Shown: positions 25,716 through 34,134 of the stretch, piece by piece
Layout: each line of letters starts with the position of its first letter
Position numbering within the stretch: the first letter of the stretch is position 1
Assembly (NCBI RefSeq): GCF_001076885.1
Contig: NZ_JVDT01000273.1
Location: forward strand, 364-46,232
Source: Bacillus sp. 522_BSPC
GTDB lineage: Bacteria; Bacillota; Bacilli; Bacillales; Cytobacillaceae
Direction: 5' to 3'
DNA: 45,869 nucleotides
Notes under the pieces: generated by a model
The model's database searches: none
What the model was told of the DNA's origin: nothing
What the model saw: the letters and a program-made list of their open reading frames with translations, nothing else
Position numbers and translations under genes: made by a program

Positions 25716-26291
25716 ATGAAAAAAGGCAACAATAAAAAAGAAGCAATTCTAACTACTGCAACGAAACTATTTCAGCTGCAAGGATTCCATGCTACAGGAC
25801 TCAATCAAATTATTGATGAAAGTGGTGCACCAAAAGGATCCTTGTACTATCATTTTCCGAATGGGAAGGAAGAAATAGCTTTAGAGGCAATCAATCGGAT
25901 GAGAGAGCTAGTAGTGGAAAAAATGAAAGAAGACTTATATGGTGGCGATACACCTGTGTCTGCTTTTCAGCTACATGTCAATGCCATTGCAAATGAATTT
26001 GATCAAATGGGCTGTAGCGCACTAGAAGGATTGCAAATTAGTCTGATTGCCTCGGAAACGGCGTTAACTCACGAAACGCTGCGCTTGGCATGTGATGCTA
26101 CCTTTACTAATTGGCAGGCGCTTTATACAGATAGGTTAGAGGAGTTTGGCTTTGAAAAAGGTCTGGCAAAAGAGCTGGGCATTACGCTAAATGCAATGAT
26201 AGAAGGCGGATGCATGCTAACATTAACAAATAAGAGTAGTATCCCTCTGCGTTGTATTTCGAATCAAATAGCAGTGCTGTTAAAACAGTAA
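25716..26291 (+). CDS. lmrA: TetR-family repressor, LmrA/YxaF type
   Basis: TetR/AcrR repressor, 191 residues. The HTH at about 10-56 contains GFHATGLNQIIDESGAPKGS and LYYHFPNGKEE, the signature of the LmrA/YxaF group; the C-terminal ligand domain includes GCSALEGLQISLIASE. In B. subtilis, LmrA represses itself and the multidrug exporter LmrB and is released by flavonoids. The same arrangement is seen here: the exporter gene starts 29 bases downstream, and a matching box overlaps the promoter. ATG 25716 follows AAAGAGATG. Confidence 0.85.
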   Translation: MKKGNNKKEAILTTATKLFQLQGFHATGLNQIIDESGAPKGSLYYHFPNGKEEIALEAINRMRELVVEKMKEDLYGGDTPVSAFQLHVNAIANEFDQMGCSALEGLQISLIASETALTHETLRLACDATFTNWQALYTDRLEEFGFEKGLAKELGITLNAMIEGGCMLTLTNKSSIPLRCISNQIAVLLKQ

Positions 26292-26320
26292 TTTTTTGGA
26301 TTTAAAGGAGGAAAAGCAAT

Positions 26321-27778
26321 ATGACAATGGATATTCCTGCTAAAGGCAATACAATTGGGAAATCGGAGTTTAGAACGGTTCCAATTATTGCATCATTTTT
26401 AATTGCGGGCTTTATTGGTTTATTTAGTGAAACGGCACTGAATATGGCATTAAAAACAATCATTACGGATTTTAGTATTAACGAAACAACCGTACAATGG
26501 CTAACAACAGGTTATTTATTAACACTTGGAATTTTAGTTCCTGTATCTGGTCTTATTCTACAATGGTTTACGACAAGGCAGTTATTTATTACATCTCTTA
26601 TTTTCTCGATTTCAGGAACAATAATCGGGGCAATCGCGCCAACCTTTACGATTTTAATGATTGCACGTATTGTTCAGGCAATTGGCACAGCGCTATTATT
26701 ACCTCTTATGTTTAATACAATTCTTGTATTAATCCCACCGCATAAGCGCGGAAAAGTAATGGGAATGATGGGGTTAGTTATTAGTTTTGCTCCGGCAGTG
26801 GGGCCAACTATTTCTGGGCTAATTCTTCGCTCCCTAACTTGGCATTGGATTTTCTGGATTTCATTGCCACTTCTCTTGGTTGCTCTTGTTTTTGGTAGTA
26901 TATTTATGCAAAATGTAACAACATTAACGAAGCCGAAGATCGATATTTTATCTATTGTATTGTCAACAATTGGATTCGGTGGCATTGTTTATGGATTTAG
27001 TAATGCAGGAGAAGGCGGCGGATGGGGAAGCATAGAAGTGATTACTTCTATTGCTATCGGACTAATAGCATTAATTTTGTTTGCTATTCGCCAAGTAAGA
27101 ATGGAGCAGCCTATGATGAATTTAAGTGCATTTAAATATCCAATGTTTGTTATAGGATTAGTGCTTGTAATCATGATTATGATGGTGATGCTTTCATCCA
27201 TGATTTTATTGCCATTATATTTACAAAATGTTCTAGCATTAAGCACGTTCACTGCAGGATTGCTACTTCTGCCAGGCGGTCTAATCAATGGATTGCTTTC
27301 ACCAATTATGGGCAGTCTTTTTGATAAATTCGGGCCAAAATGGCTAGTTATTCCAGGTCTTGCGCTAGCGACACTTGCATTATTCGGATTCTCAACGATT
27401 GATATTGATACATCATCAGGCTTTATCATTGTTCTTCTGATTGTATTAATGATTGGTGTCTCCATGGTAATGATGCCGGCACAAACAAATGGTTTAAACC
27501 AATTGCCGCCTGAATTATATCCACACGGAACAGCAATTATGAATACTTTGCAGCAAGTTGGTGGTGCAATCGGAACAGCAATTGCTATTTCTCTTTTAGC
27601 TTCAGGTTCTGCTGAATATTTAAGTAGTACAACAAATTTAACAAATCCGTTAAATCCATTGCTTGCTTTTACAGCAGGTGTCCAAAAATCATTTAGTTTT
27701 GCTATTATTGTGGCCATCATTGGTCTTGTTCTATCATTCTTTATCAAACGAGTGAAAGTAGATCATCCATCACATTAA
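26321..27778 (+). CDS. lmrB: DHA2-family drug exporter, LmrB type
   Basis: Proton-driven multidrug MFS exporter with 14 predicted TM segments, 485 residues (LmrB is 479). Family motifs are LTTGYLLTLGILVPVSG (motif D1-like), RIVQAIGTALLLPLMFNTIL (motif B) and GLVISFAPAVGPTISGLIL (motif C, antiporter). B. subtilis LmrB exports lincomycin and puromycin; the drug range here is unknown. GGAGG lies about 10 bases before the ATG. It is co-transcribed with the repressor and ends before a shared bidirectional terminator. Confidence 0.9.
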   Translation: MTMDIPAKGNTIGKSEFRTVPIIASFLIAGFIGLFSETALNMALKTIITDFSINETTVQWLTTGYLLTLGILVPVSGLILQWFTTRQLFITSLIFSISGTIIGAIAPTFTILMIARIVQAIGTALLLPLMFNTILVLIPPHKRGKVMGMMGLVISFAPAVGPTISGLILRSLTWHWIFWISLPLLLVALVFGSIFMQNVTTLTKPKIDILSIVLSTIGFGGIVYGFSNAGEGGGWGSIEVITSIAIGLIALILFAIRQVRMEQPMMNLSAFKYPMFVIGLVLVIMIMMVMLSSMILLPLYLQNVLALSTFTAGLLLLPGGLINGLLSPIMGSLFDKFGPKWLVIPGLALATLALFGFSTIDIDTSSGFIIVLLIVLMIGVSMVMMPAQTNGLNQLPPELYPHGTAIMNTLQQVGGAIGTAIAISLLASGSAEYLSSTTNLTNPLNPLLAFTAGVQKSFSFAIIVAIIGLVLSFFIKRVKVDHPSH

Positions 27779-27809
27779 TACAACAATGATTTAAATAAAA
27801 GCTGTTTTT

Positions 27810-27952
27810 AAAGATTGTTGTTTTTCAATAGGAAAAAGCACCACAACCTAGAATATGAAAAAGGTGAGAAAGTCCGAGACTGCAGAAGTGAACGAGAAGC
27901 GGCACGTCCCACGTTCCATAGAATATGAAGTGTATTCATAGCAACAATCTTT
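27810..27952. repeat. Possible MITE-like intergenic repeat element
   Basis: AAAGATTGTTG (27810-27820) and CAACAATCTTT (27942-27952) are perfect 11-bp inverted ends bounding 143 bases. The interior is clearly GC-richer than its surroundings (about 27866-27912) and contains AGAATATGAA twice. It has no coding frame. It resembles dispersed intergenic repeats of Bacillaceae, but copy number cannot be judged from one window. Confidence 0.4.
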
Positions 27953-27968
27953 ATGAAAGCGGCCAAAG

Positions 27969-28036
27969 AAAAAAATCGATTGGAAGAATCGATTTACACC
28001 ATTCAGTGTGAATCCTATTCTTTCAATCGATTTTTT
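27969..28036. terminator. Bidirectional terminator between lmrB and SDR genes
   Basis: AAAAAATCGATTG...AGAAT (27969-27989) pairs with ATTCTTTCAATCGATTTTTT (28017-28036), with A-run and T-run on opposite sides. An inner hairpin GATTTACAC/GTGTGAATC (27991-27999 with 28006-28014) caps it. Confidence 0.85.
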
Positions 28037-28041
28037 ATCTA

Positions 28042-28782
28042 TTAAACCATTCCACCATTTACTCGAATTGTCTGTCCAGTAATCCAGCGAGCGTCGTCGC
28101 TTACTAGAAAGGCAACAACTTTGGCAATATCTTCTGTTTCTCCAAAACGACCAAATGCATTGAGCCTTTTTAGATTTTCTAGTTGTTCAGGACTTTTGCC
28201 ATTCATAAACAGCTCAGTGTTTGTAGGGCCGGGAGAAACGGTATTTATCGTAATATTTTTTTGCCCAAATTCCTTTGATAATTGTCTTGTAATCTGTTCA
28301 ACAGCCCCCTTTGTTGCAGCATACAGGCTATATCCAGGGAACATCATTCCAGCTACAGAGGTAGAGAAATTGACGATTTTTCCATTTGGCTCCATATGTT
28401 TAAGTGCTTGCTGGCATGCAAAATAAGTGCCTTTCACATTGATGGAGAAATGGAGATCAAACTCTTCTTCTGTAACATCCCTTAAAGGAATTGTATGCAT
28501 AACCCCTGCGTTATTAACTAAAATGTCTATTTTTCCGAAATGATGAAGACTTTCTGTAAATAAACGTTCCACTTCTTTGATTTTGCTGACATCTGCTTGA
28601 ACTGCTACTGCTTCTCCCCCTTTTTGCACGATTGTTGCAACAACTTCTCTTGCTTTCTCAGCACTATTTGCATAGTTGATAATCACCTTAGCCCCTGATT
28701 GAGCAAGTTCTTCTGCAAGGCTCCTACCGATTCCTCTAGATGCACCAGTAATAATGGCAACTTTGTCTTTTAACTGATTCAT
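28042..28782 (-). CDS. Short-chain dehydrogenase/reductase (FabG-like)
   Basis: Classical SDR, 246 residues. The Rossmann motif TGASRGIG lies at 12-19, NNAG at 90-93, the catalytic Ser near 140-142, and Tyr154 and Lys158 in YSLYAATKG. INYANSAEKA after the second strand favours NADPH. It resembles 3-oxoacyl-ACP reductases and glucose dehydrogenase-like oxidoreductases; the substrate is unknown. GGAGG lies 7 bases before the ATG. Divergent from an AraC-type gene with a palindrome between, suggesting control by that regulator. Confidence 0.9.
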   Translation of the reverse strand: MNQLKDKVAIITGASRGIGRSLAEELAQSGAKVIINYANSAEKAREVVATIVQKGGEAVAVQADVSKIKEVERLFTESLHHFGKIDILVNNAGVMHTIPLRDVTEEEFDLHFSINVKGTYFACQQALKHMEPNGKIVNFSTSVAGMMFPGYSLYAATKGAVEQITRQLSKEFGQKNITINTVSPGPTNTELFMNGKSPEQLENLKRLNAFGRFGETEDIAKVVAFLVSDDARWITGQTIRVNGGMV

Positions 28783-28807
28783 ATGATTCCTCCATTAGTT
28801 ATTTCTT

Positions 28808-28823
28808 TCATCCTTTAGGATGA
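28808..28823. promoter_or_regulatory. Palindrome in SDR/AraC divergent region
   Basis: TCATCCT-TT-AGGATGA, perfect 7-bp arms, 26 bases upstream of the SDR start. Candidate operator in the shared control region. Confidence 0.45.
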
Positions 28824-28935
28824 TGTGAGTTAATTATATATAGGCATGAGATAAGATGGATAGAAGATTCATGTTTAATCTTTGCCTAATTCTCCAAATA
28901 AGATGTAAATTGAATGAAAAATCGAAGGAGGATTC

Positions 28936-29841
28936 ATGAAAAATCCACAAAGAGAGCTAATACAATTAATAGAAAAGCATATTAAAATAGATGGCACACA
29001 TGAAACAAAGATTGACCATTTAAGTATTATTCGAGCTTCTACCTTAGCAGAGCCACTGCATTCTATAATAGAGCCATCGGTTTGTTTCATCGTACAAGGG
29101 GCCAAAATAGTCATGCTCGGTGAGGAGATATTTCGTTATAATTCCAGTCAATATCTTATCACATCTGTTCATTTGCCTATTAGTGGGAAAATTACAGACG
29201 CTTCGAAAGATAATCCATATTATTGTATAAGGCTTGGATTTACGACGGAACAAATTTTAGAAGCAGTTACTAATCAAAAGGAAGGAGACTCCTTTCCACC
29301 TAAAAGGGCAATGCTAGTAAATAAAACTACCCCAGATATGACAGATGCCTTAAGTAGATTGCTGAAGCTTCTCGACTCCCCAAAAGATATTTCTGTGCTT
29401 GCACCACTCTATCAAAAGGAAATATTATATCGTATTTTGCAAACAGAGGATGGTTATCAGATGAAGCAATATGCGATTTTAGGAAGTCATTCACAATCCA
29501 TAAAAGAGGTAATACAAGTGATTAATCATAATTATGCGAAGCCCCTTCGCATAGAGGAATTAGCTAAATCTGCTAATATGAGCGTTTTTTCTTTTCATCA
29601 TTATTTTAAATTAATTACAGGAATGTCTCCTTTGCAGTTTCAAAAAGTGATTCGATTACAGGAAGCGCGTAGGTTATTGCTTTCTGAAGGATTAGAAGCT
29701 GCAGAAGCAGCCTTTCAGGTTGGCTATGAAAGTCCATCTCAGTTTAGTAGAGAATATAGCAAGCTTTTTGGACTACCACCAAAAAGTGATGTAAGGCAAT
29801 TGCAAATAAATCTTAGTAACAGAAGACCTGCTAATGTGTAA
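28936..29841 (+). CDS. AraC-family regulator with AraC_N cupin domain
   Basis: Regulator of 301 residues. The N-terminal AraC-type cupin (about 20-180) contains PSVCFIVQGAKIVMLGEEIFRYN and the YLITSVHLPISGKI strand typical of PF06719. The C-terminal double HTH (about 195-290) contains ELAKSANMSVFSFHHYFKLITGMSPLQFQKVIRLQEARRLL and VGYESPSQFSREYSKLFG. GGAGG precedes the ATG. It probably controls the divergent SDR gene, possibly in response to a small organic compound (inference). Its stop codon lies inside the terminator hairpin. Confidence 0.9.
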   Translation: MKNPQRELIQLIEKHIKIDGTHETKIDHLSIIRASTLAEPLHSIIEPSVCFIVQGAKIVMLGEEIFRYNSSQYLITSVHLPISGKITDASKDNPYYCIRLGFTTEQILEAVTNQKEGDSFPPKRAMLVNKTTPDMTDALSRLLKLLDSPKDISVLAPLYQKEILYRILQTEDGYQMKQYAILGSHSQSIKEVIQVINHNYAKPLRIEELAKSANMSVFSFHHYFKLITGMSPLQFQKVIRLQEARRLLLSEGLEAAEAAFQVGYESPSQFSREYSKLFGLPPKSDVRQLQINLSNRRPANV

Positions 29842-29862
29842 TCCAACTAGCAGGTCTTTTTC
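29823..29862 (+). terminator. Terminator overlapping the AraC gene end
   Basis: AAGACCTGCTA (29823-29833) pairs with TAGCAGGTCTT (29848-29858) and is followed by TTTTTC. The left arm is within the last coding codons. Confidence 0.88.
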
Positions 29863-29974
29863 TTGTTTTATAATTAGTATTTATAATAATAGTTATCATT
29901 AATATATATTTTACTAATAATAAAAATTCTTATAAGGTAAGTATGAAGGAACTAATTTAGAAGGAAGGGTCCAT

Positions 29975-30991
29975 ATGGAGACGAACGAAAAGGCACAAGT
30001 AAAACCAAGTGGATGGATAATGGGGGTTGGAATCACCTTTGTCATTGCTATTTTTGCAAAATATTTAGCAGATGCACTGCCAATCCTATCTATTATGGGA
30101 CCATTAGTGCTTGCGATATTGATAGGCATGGGTTGGCGGGCAATCTTTGGGTTAAAGGTAAAATTCGAAAAAGGGATAGCATTTTCGAATAAGCAGTTAC
30201 TGCGGCTAGGAATCATTCTTTTGGGAATGCGACTTAACTTAGTTGATATTTATCACTCTGGAGTAAATGTTGTTATTGTAGCAGTAGTTGTAATTATCTT
30301 TACCCTATGTTTTGTATATGGTTTGACTCGATTTTTTAAAGTGGATAAAAAATTAGGAATATTAACCGCCTGTGGTACCGCTATTTGTGGGGCAGCAGCT
30401 GTAGTTGCGATTGCTGCTCCATTAAAAGCGAAAGAGGAGGAGACGTCTGTTGCAGCAGCTACTGTAGCTATTTTAGGTACCATTTTTACATTAATCTATA
30501 CGGCTCTTTATTCTGTTTTACCTTTGACTCCAACAGAATATGGAATATTCGCAGGCAGTACACTTCATGAAGTAGCTCATGTTATCGCTGCAGCTTCCAT
30601 CGGGGGAAAAACGACGGTGGATATAGCGGTTATTGTAAAATTAACACGTGTCGCCTTATTAGTACCAGTAGCGATTATTATTGGAATGATCTTCTCTGAT
30701 AAAAAAGAAGGAAGCACATCGAAAAAAATATCTCTTTCTGTTTTCCCTTGGTTTATTTTTGGATTTCTATTTATGAGTGGAATAAATACGCTTGGTATTG
30801 TTACGAAAACAATTACTGCAAACTTAGTCGATTCAGCATATATTTTTATTGGGATGGCAATGGCTGGATTGGGGCTCTATGTAGATATAAAAACCTTTAA
30901 AAAACTCGGTATAAAACCGTTTATAGCTGGTTTGATTGGTTCAATAGTATTATCTATCTTAGGATATGTACTTGTAAAGCTCCTTTGGTGA
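29975..30991 (+). CDS. YeiH-type putative sulfate exporter (UPF0324)
   Basis: Integral membrane protein, 338 residues, about ten TM segments. Family hallmarks are LLRLGIILLGMRL, ILTACGTAICGAAAVVAIAAPLKAKEEETSVAAATVAILGT split around residues 128-168, and GIFAGSTLHEVAHVIAAA with conserved His and Glu. The family is annotated as putative sulfate exporter from its link to taurine and cysteine metabolism genes; transport is not proven. ATG with GAAGGAAGG upstream. It is a single gene, with no sulfur-metabolism neighbours here. Confidence 0.85.
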   Translation: METNEKAQVKPSGWIMGVGITFVIAIFAKYLADALPILSIMGPLVLAILIGMGWRAIFGLKVKFEKGIAFSNKQLLRLGIILLGMRLNLVDIYHSGVNVVIVAVVVIIFTLCFVYGLTRFFKVDKKLGILTACGTAICGAAAVVAIAAPLKAKEEETSVAAATVAILGTIFTLIYTALYSVLPLTPTEYGIFAGSTLHEVAHVIAAASIGGKTTVDIAVIVKLTRVALLVPVAIIIGMIFSDKKEGSTSKKISLSVFPWFIFGFLFMSGINTLGIVTKTITANLVDSAYIFIGMAMAGLGLYVDIKTFKKLGIKPFIAGLIGSIVLSILGYVLVKLLW

Positions 30992-31132
30992 TGCTAGCCC
31001 TGAAGAAAAGGCTGATCTCTAATTAGAAATTACTGAGCATAGAATGAAGAAAGTGAAGTTGTTTTTCTAGACTTTTCCTTTTAAAATAATTATATTATAT
31101 ACCATCTATTCTAATGAAAGGAATTATGGTAA

Positions 31133-32331
31133 ATGAATAATAAAACAAACTTTCTCATCTTTCTTTTAGCGATTAGCTGTGGAGCGGTTGTCGCTAATAT
31201 TTATTATGCTCAGCCAATTATCCAATTTATTTCTGCAGATCTACATATATCTTCTAATTCTTCCGGACTTTTAACAACTTTAACCCAAATAGGATATGGT
31301 GCTGGTTTATTTTTTTAGTCCCAATGGCAGATTTATACAAAAGTAAGAAAATAATCATCTTACTATTAGGAGTGACAATCCTTTCATTAATTGGCGCTTT
31401 ATTCTCAACAAATGGCTTTCTCTTTTTGTTCGTTGTTACCATTATTGGGATTGGTGCAAGTGCAGCACAAATGTTGGTTCCGTTAACGATGAAAATTGTA
31501 CCAAGAGAAGAAGCAGGAAATTATATCGGGAAAGTAATGAGTGGGCTTTTAATCGGAATTATGATTGCGCGCCCATTTTCTATTGCTATTACAGATTGGC
31601 TAGGATGGAGAATGGTTTATCTATTTTCTTTTCTGCTCTTAGTTACTATTTTATTATTACTATTAAAATTTTTACCAGACTTTGAAGTAGAATCCAGCCT
31701 TGCTATAACCTATCCGGGTTTATTGCGTTCGATGGTAAGAGTATTACTTGATACAGCACCTCTACAGCAACGAGCATTTTATCATGCCTGTGTATTTGCT
31801 ACATTCAGTCTATATTGGACAGTGATGCCGATACTCTTACGATCTGAGTCTTTGCATTATTCCAATAATGAAATTGCACTCATTGGTTTTGTTGCCATTG
31901 CAGGTGCATTATTGACACCTTATATTGGGAAGTTAGCAGATAAAGGATATATTTATATAATGACAAATGTTTCAATGGGGCTAGTTATTTTTTCTATCCT
32001 TCTCCTCTTTTTTGTAAAGGACCATTCTTATATAAGTATAGGTCTTATCGTAATCTCAGGAATTGTGCTAGACATCGGTGTATCAGGTAATATGCTATTA
32101 GGACAAAAGGTTATTTATAGCTTAAACCCATCAATCAGGAATCGATTGAACGGTTTATATATGACAATCTTCTTTTTAGGAGGAGCCTTTGGTTCCTGGA
32201 TTGGAAGCTATAGCTATTATCAATTTAGTCCAGAAATTTCCCTGCTTTTTGCTATTGCCTTTCCGATACTTGCGCTTATAGTTCATATGTGGAAAGGGAA
32301 TAGTACTTCTCATCTGTCTACAATAGCGTAA
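31133..32331 (+). pseudogene. MFS transporter, frameshifted
   Basis: Two adjacent frames encode one major-facilitator protein of about 400 residues. The first (31133-31318) gives TM1 with the NIYYAQPII motif and reads through GYGAGLFF to a TAG. The second picks up with PMADLYKSKK, the loop 2-3 motif, and continues through all remaining TM segments to 32331. The break lies in a run of seven T (31310-31316); eight T would give LFFLVPMADLYKSKK, the expected family sequence. It may be inactive, phase-variable, or a sequencing artefact. The class is an uncharacterised drug or metabolite exporter (DHA1-like). Confidence 0.85.
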
Positions 32332-32387
32332 AATTGAAAACACGATAAAAAAATGCTGAGGACATAATAAGTATTCCAGCCGAAGAA

Positions 32388-32435
32388 AGCCAACCATTCA
32401 CACGAATAGTTTCGTATGGATGGTTGGTTATTTTT
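32388..32435 (+). terminator. Terminator after MFS gene
   Basis: CCAACCAT (32390-32397) pairs with ATGGTTGG (32420-32427), with inner pairing ACGA/TTCGT, followed by TTATTTTT. Confidence 0.8.
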
Positions 32436-32580
32436 AATAGAAATAACCAATTTAAAGCGTCATAATGTATAGCTAAATTAAAAAATGTCCATACGCTATT
32501 ATATTTCAAAAGAATGGTATAAGCGCGATATAATATATAATAGAAAAATAGAGATAGATCTTTGGAGAGAAGGGGTCAAA

Positions 32581-33846
32581 ATGGTAGGTGAAAGAATAAG
32601 GCAGCTGCGAATACATAAACAGTTAACGCAAAAAGAGCTTACGGAAGGGATATGTTCCATCACTTATTTAAGTCGAATTGAAAATGGACAAATTAATCCT
32701 TCTGCAGAGTTTCTAAGAAAAGTTTCGAAAAGACTAGGGTATGATTTAACCGAGTTAAGTAGCCCGAATAGAGACGAAAAAACGTTGGGAATTGTAGAAA
32801 GTTATAAGCAGAAAGGAGAAATAACAGAAGAAGATCTCTCTTATTTACATATACAAACGCTAGAATTGAACTCTACAAAAGTAAACCTTCACCTTTATGG
32901 TGTACTGTTACGGTACTATACGACAAAAGGTGAAATAGAGCAGGCAAGAAGTATTTATAGCCTATCCAAACGATTTATTTCAGGAGAAATGAGTGAAGGG
33001 TTAGAGGATGAATACTTTTACTATTTTCTGGCGTGTGGAAACTTCTTTTACTATCTTCAAGATTTTAATTATTCGGTTCATTATTATACAAAGGCAGATC
33101 ATTTATTAAAAGAAAGGGATAGTCTGGATGCTGCAAAGCTTTATTATAATCTTAGTTTGATAAAGCAAAGAACTCACGCAAATCAAGAAATTAGTATGTA
33201 TTATTCTAATAAAGCATATGAGATTTTTGAAAAATATGAGGAAAAAGAATATATCATTACTGCATTAATTACATTAGGCGTTCAGTATCAACTAAATAAT
33301 GATTTAGATAATTCAATGGAATGTTTAAAAAAAGCAGAGCGTATTATCATAGAAATGGAAGGACATGAAAAACTTACTAGCTTCAAAGGGATGATACAGC
33401 ATAATATAGGGAGAGTCTATGAAAGAAAAAAGGAATATGGGTCAGCGATTAACTATTATTTAAATAGTATTAATATTTTTGAAGACCCTTCATTAGATTT
33501 ACAAATTGTTCACCCACTAAGAAGATTAGTGGAAATCTATATTGAACTAAAAGATTGGGTACTAGTGGATAAATATTTAGAAAAAGCATTAACGATTACA
33601 GAAAAATTTCAGCTTAAGCATGACAATATTTTATTATGTTTATTAAGGTTATCAGTGAAGAAATTACAGGGAAATGAAAGTTTATATGAAAAAGGAATGC
33701 AAAAAATGCTAGATTCTGCTATTCATTTAAATCAAGGAATTTTGATTAAAAGAATTACGAAAGAGCTTGGTAATCATTTTTATGATAAGAAAGCATATAA
33801 AAAGGCTGCCGACTATTTAATGAAGGCGCTAGAATATGAGGAATGA
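32581..33846 (+). CDS. NprR/PlcR-like HTH-TPR quorum-sensing regulator (RRNPP)
   Basis: 421-residue cytoplasmic regulator. The N-terminal HTH_3 domain (about 5-60) reads ERIRQLRIHKQLTQKEL then ICSITYLSRIENGQINPS, the signature shared by NprR and PlcR. From about residue 70 to the end it is helical TPR repeats, for example YFYYFLACGNFFYYLQDFNY, HYYTKADHLL, AINYYLNSINIFEDP and KKAADYLMKALEYEE. The length is close to NprR (about 423) and far above PlcR (about 285). ATG 32581 has AGAAGGGG 7 bases upstream; an upstream in-phase extension has none. In the RRNPP family the TPR domain binds a short re-imported peptide; a secreted pro-peptide gene follows 152 bases downstream. DNA targets are unknown. 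Confidence 0.88.
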   Translation: MVGERIRQLRIHKQLTQKELTEGICSITYLSRIENGQINPSAEFLRKVSKRLGYDLTELSSPNRDEKTLGIVESYKQKGEITEEDLSYLHIQTLELNSTKVNLHLYGVLLRYYTTKGEIEQARSIYSLSKRFISGEMSEGLEDEYFYYFLACGNFFYYLQDFNYSVHYYTKADHLLKERDSLDAAKLYYNLSLIKQRTHANQEISMYYSNKAYEIFEKYEEKEYIITALITLGVQYQLNNDLDNSMECLKKAERIIIEMEGHEKLTSFKGMIQHNIGRVYERKKEYGSAINYYLNSINIFEDPSLDLQIVHPLRRLVEIYIELKDWVLVDKYLEKALTITEKFQLKHDNILLCLLRLSVKKLQGNESLYEKGMQKMLDSAIHLNQGILIKRITKELGNHFYDKKAYKKAADYLMKALEYEE

Positions 33847-33884
33847 TTTAGCAGATAAGTAGTAAAATTGCAGGTTAAAATTAC

Positions 33885-33936
33885 TTATTAAATGATAGAA
33901 AAAATAGTATAATTTTACCTATTTTTATAAATAGGT
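33885..33936 (+). promoter_or_regulatory. Promoter and 20-bp palindrome of the pro-peptide gene
   Basis: A perfect -10 TATAAT (33908-33913) lies 17 bases from TTATTA (33885-33890, weak -35). ACCTATTTTTATAAATAGGT (33917-33936) has perfect 8-bp arms around TTAT and sits at the expected start point. It has no T-tail, so it reads better as an operator than as a terminator. It is not the PlcR box. Confidence 0.55.
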
Positions 33937-33998
33937 TATTTGAGATAAACTTTCATTAACAAATACAAATAGATAAAAGAAATGGAGTGTTTCAAAGA

Positions 33999-34127
33999 AT
34001 GAAAAAAATGATAGTATCTATAGTTGTTCTCGTTACTTTAACATTGGGAGTAAATCTTGGCAATGCATTAGCAGGACATGAATGCCAACCTGGGGCACTT
34101 AGTATTGGAAACCAAGAAACGGAGTAA
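33999..34127 (+). CDS. Secreted 42-residue pro-peptide, candidate signalling peptide
   Basis: Short gene. ATG 33999 has GGAG 11 bases upstream; ATG 34008 is an alternative. Residues 1-25 form a Sec signal peptide: MKKM, a hydrophobic core of valines and leucines, then GNALA as cleavage site. The mature product would be GHECQPGALSIGNQETE (17 residues). Size, export signal and position after an HTH-TPR regulator match NprX, PapR and other RRNPP pro-peptides, whose active heptapeptide or similar is cut out and re-imported by Opp. The sequence does not resemble SKPDIVG or PapR. Its stop overlaps the ribosome-site region of the next gene. Alternative: the N-terminus of a secreted protein broken by a frameshift. 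Confidence 0.6.
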   Translation: MKKMIVSIVVLVTLTLGVNLGNALAGHECQPGALSIGNQETE

Positions 34128-34134
34128 CAGATTA

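Noticed and set aside
26989-27747. Minus-strand frame of 252 codons
   Set aside because: Long antisense shadow of lmrB; a basic, Ile/Asn-rich product typical of the reverse complement of a membrane-protein gene.
29883-29901. Fur-box-like ATAATAGTTATCATTA before the YeiH-type gene
   Set aside because: Partial match in very AT-rich DNA, with no iron-related neighbour; not strong enough to list as a site.
33917-33936. Palindrome read as a terminator of the HTH-TPR gene
   Set aside because: It has no T-run on the plus strand and directly follows a perfect -10 box, so an operator is preferred, though not proven.
32581-34127. Phage arbitrium (AimR-AimP) system
   Set aside because: The regulator is NprR-like by its HTH and length, and there are no phage genes within the window. 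A chromosomal RRNPP pair is the better reading.
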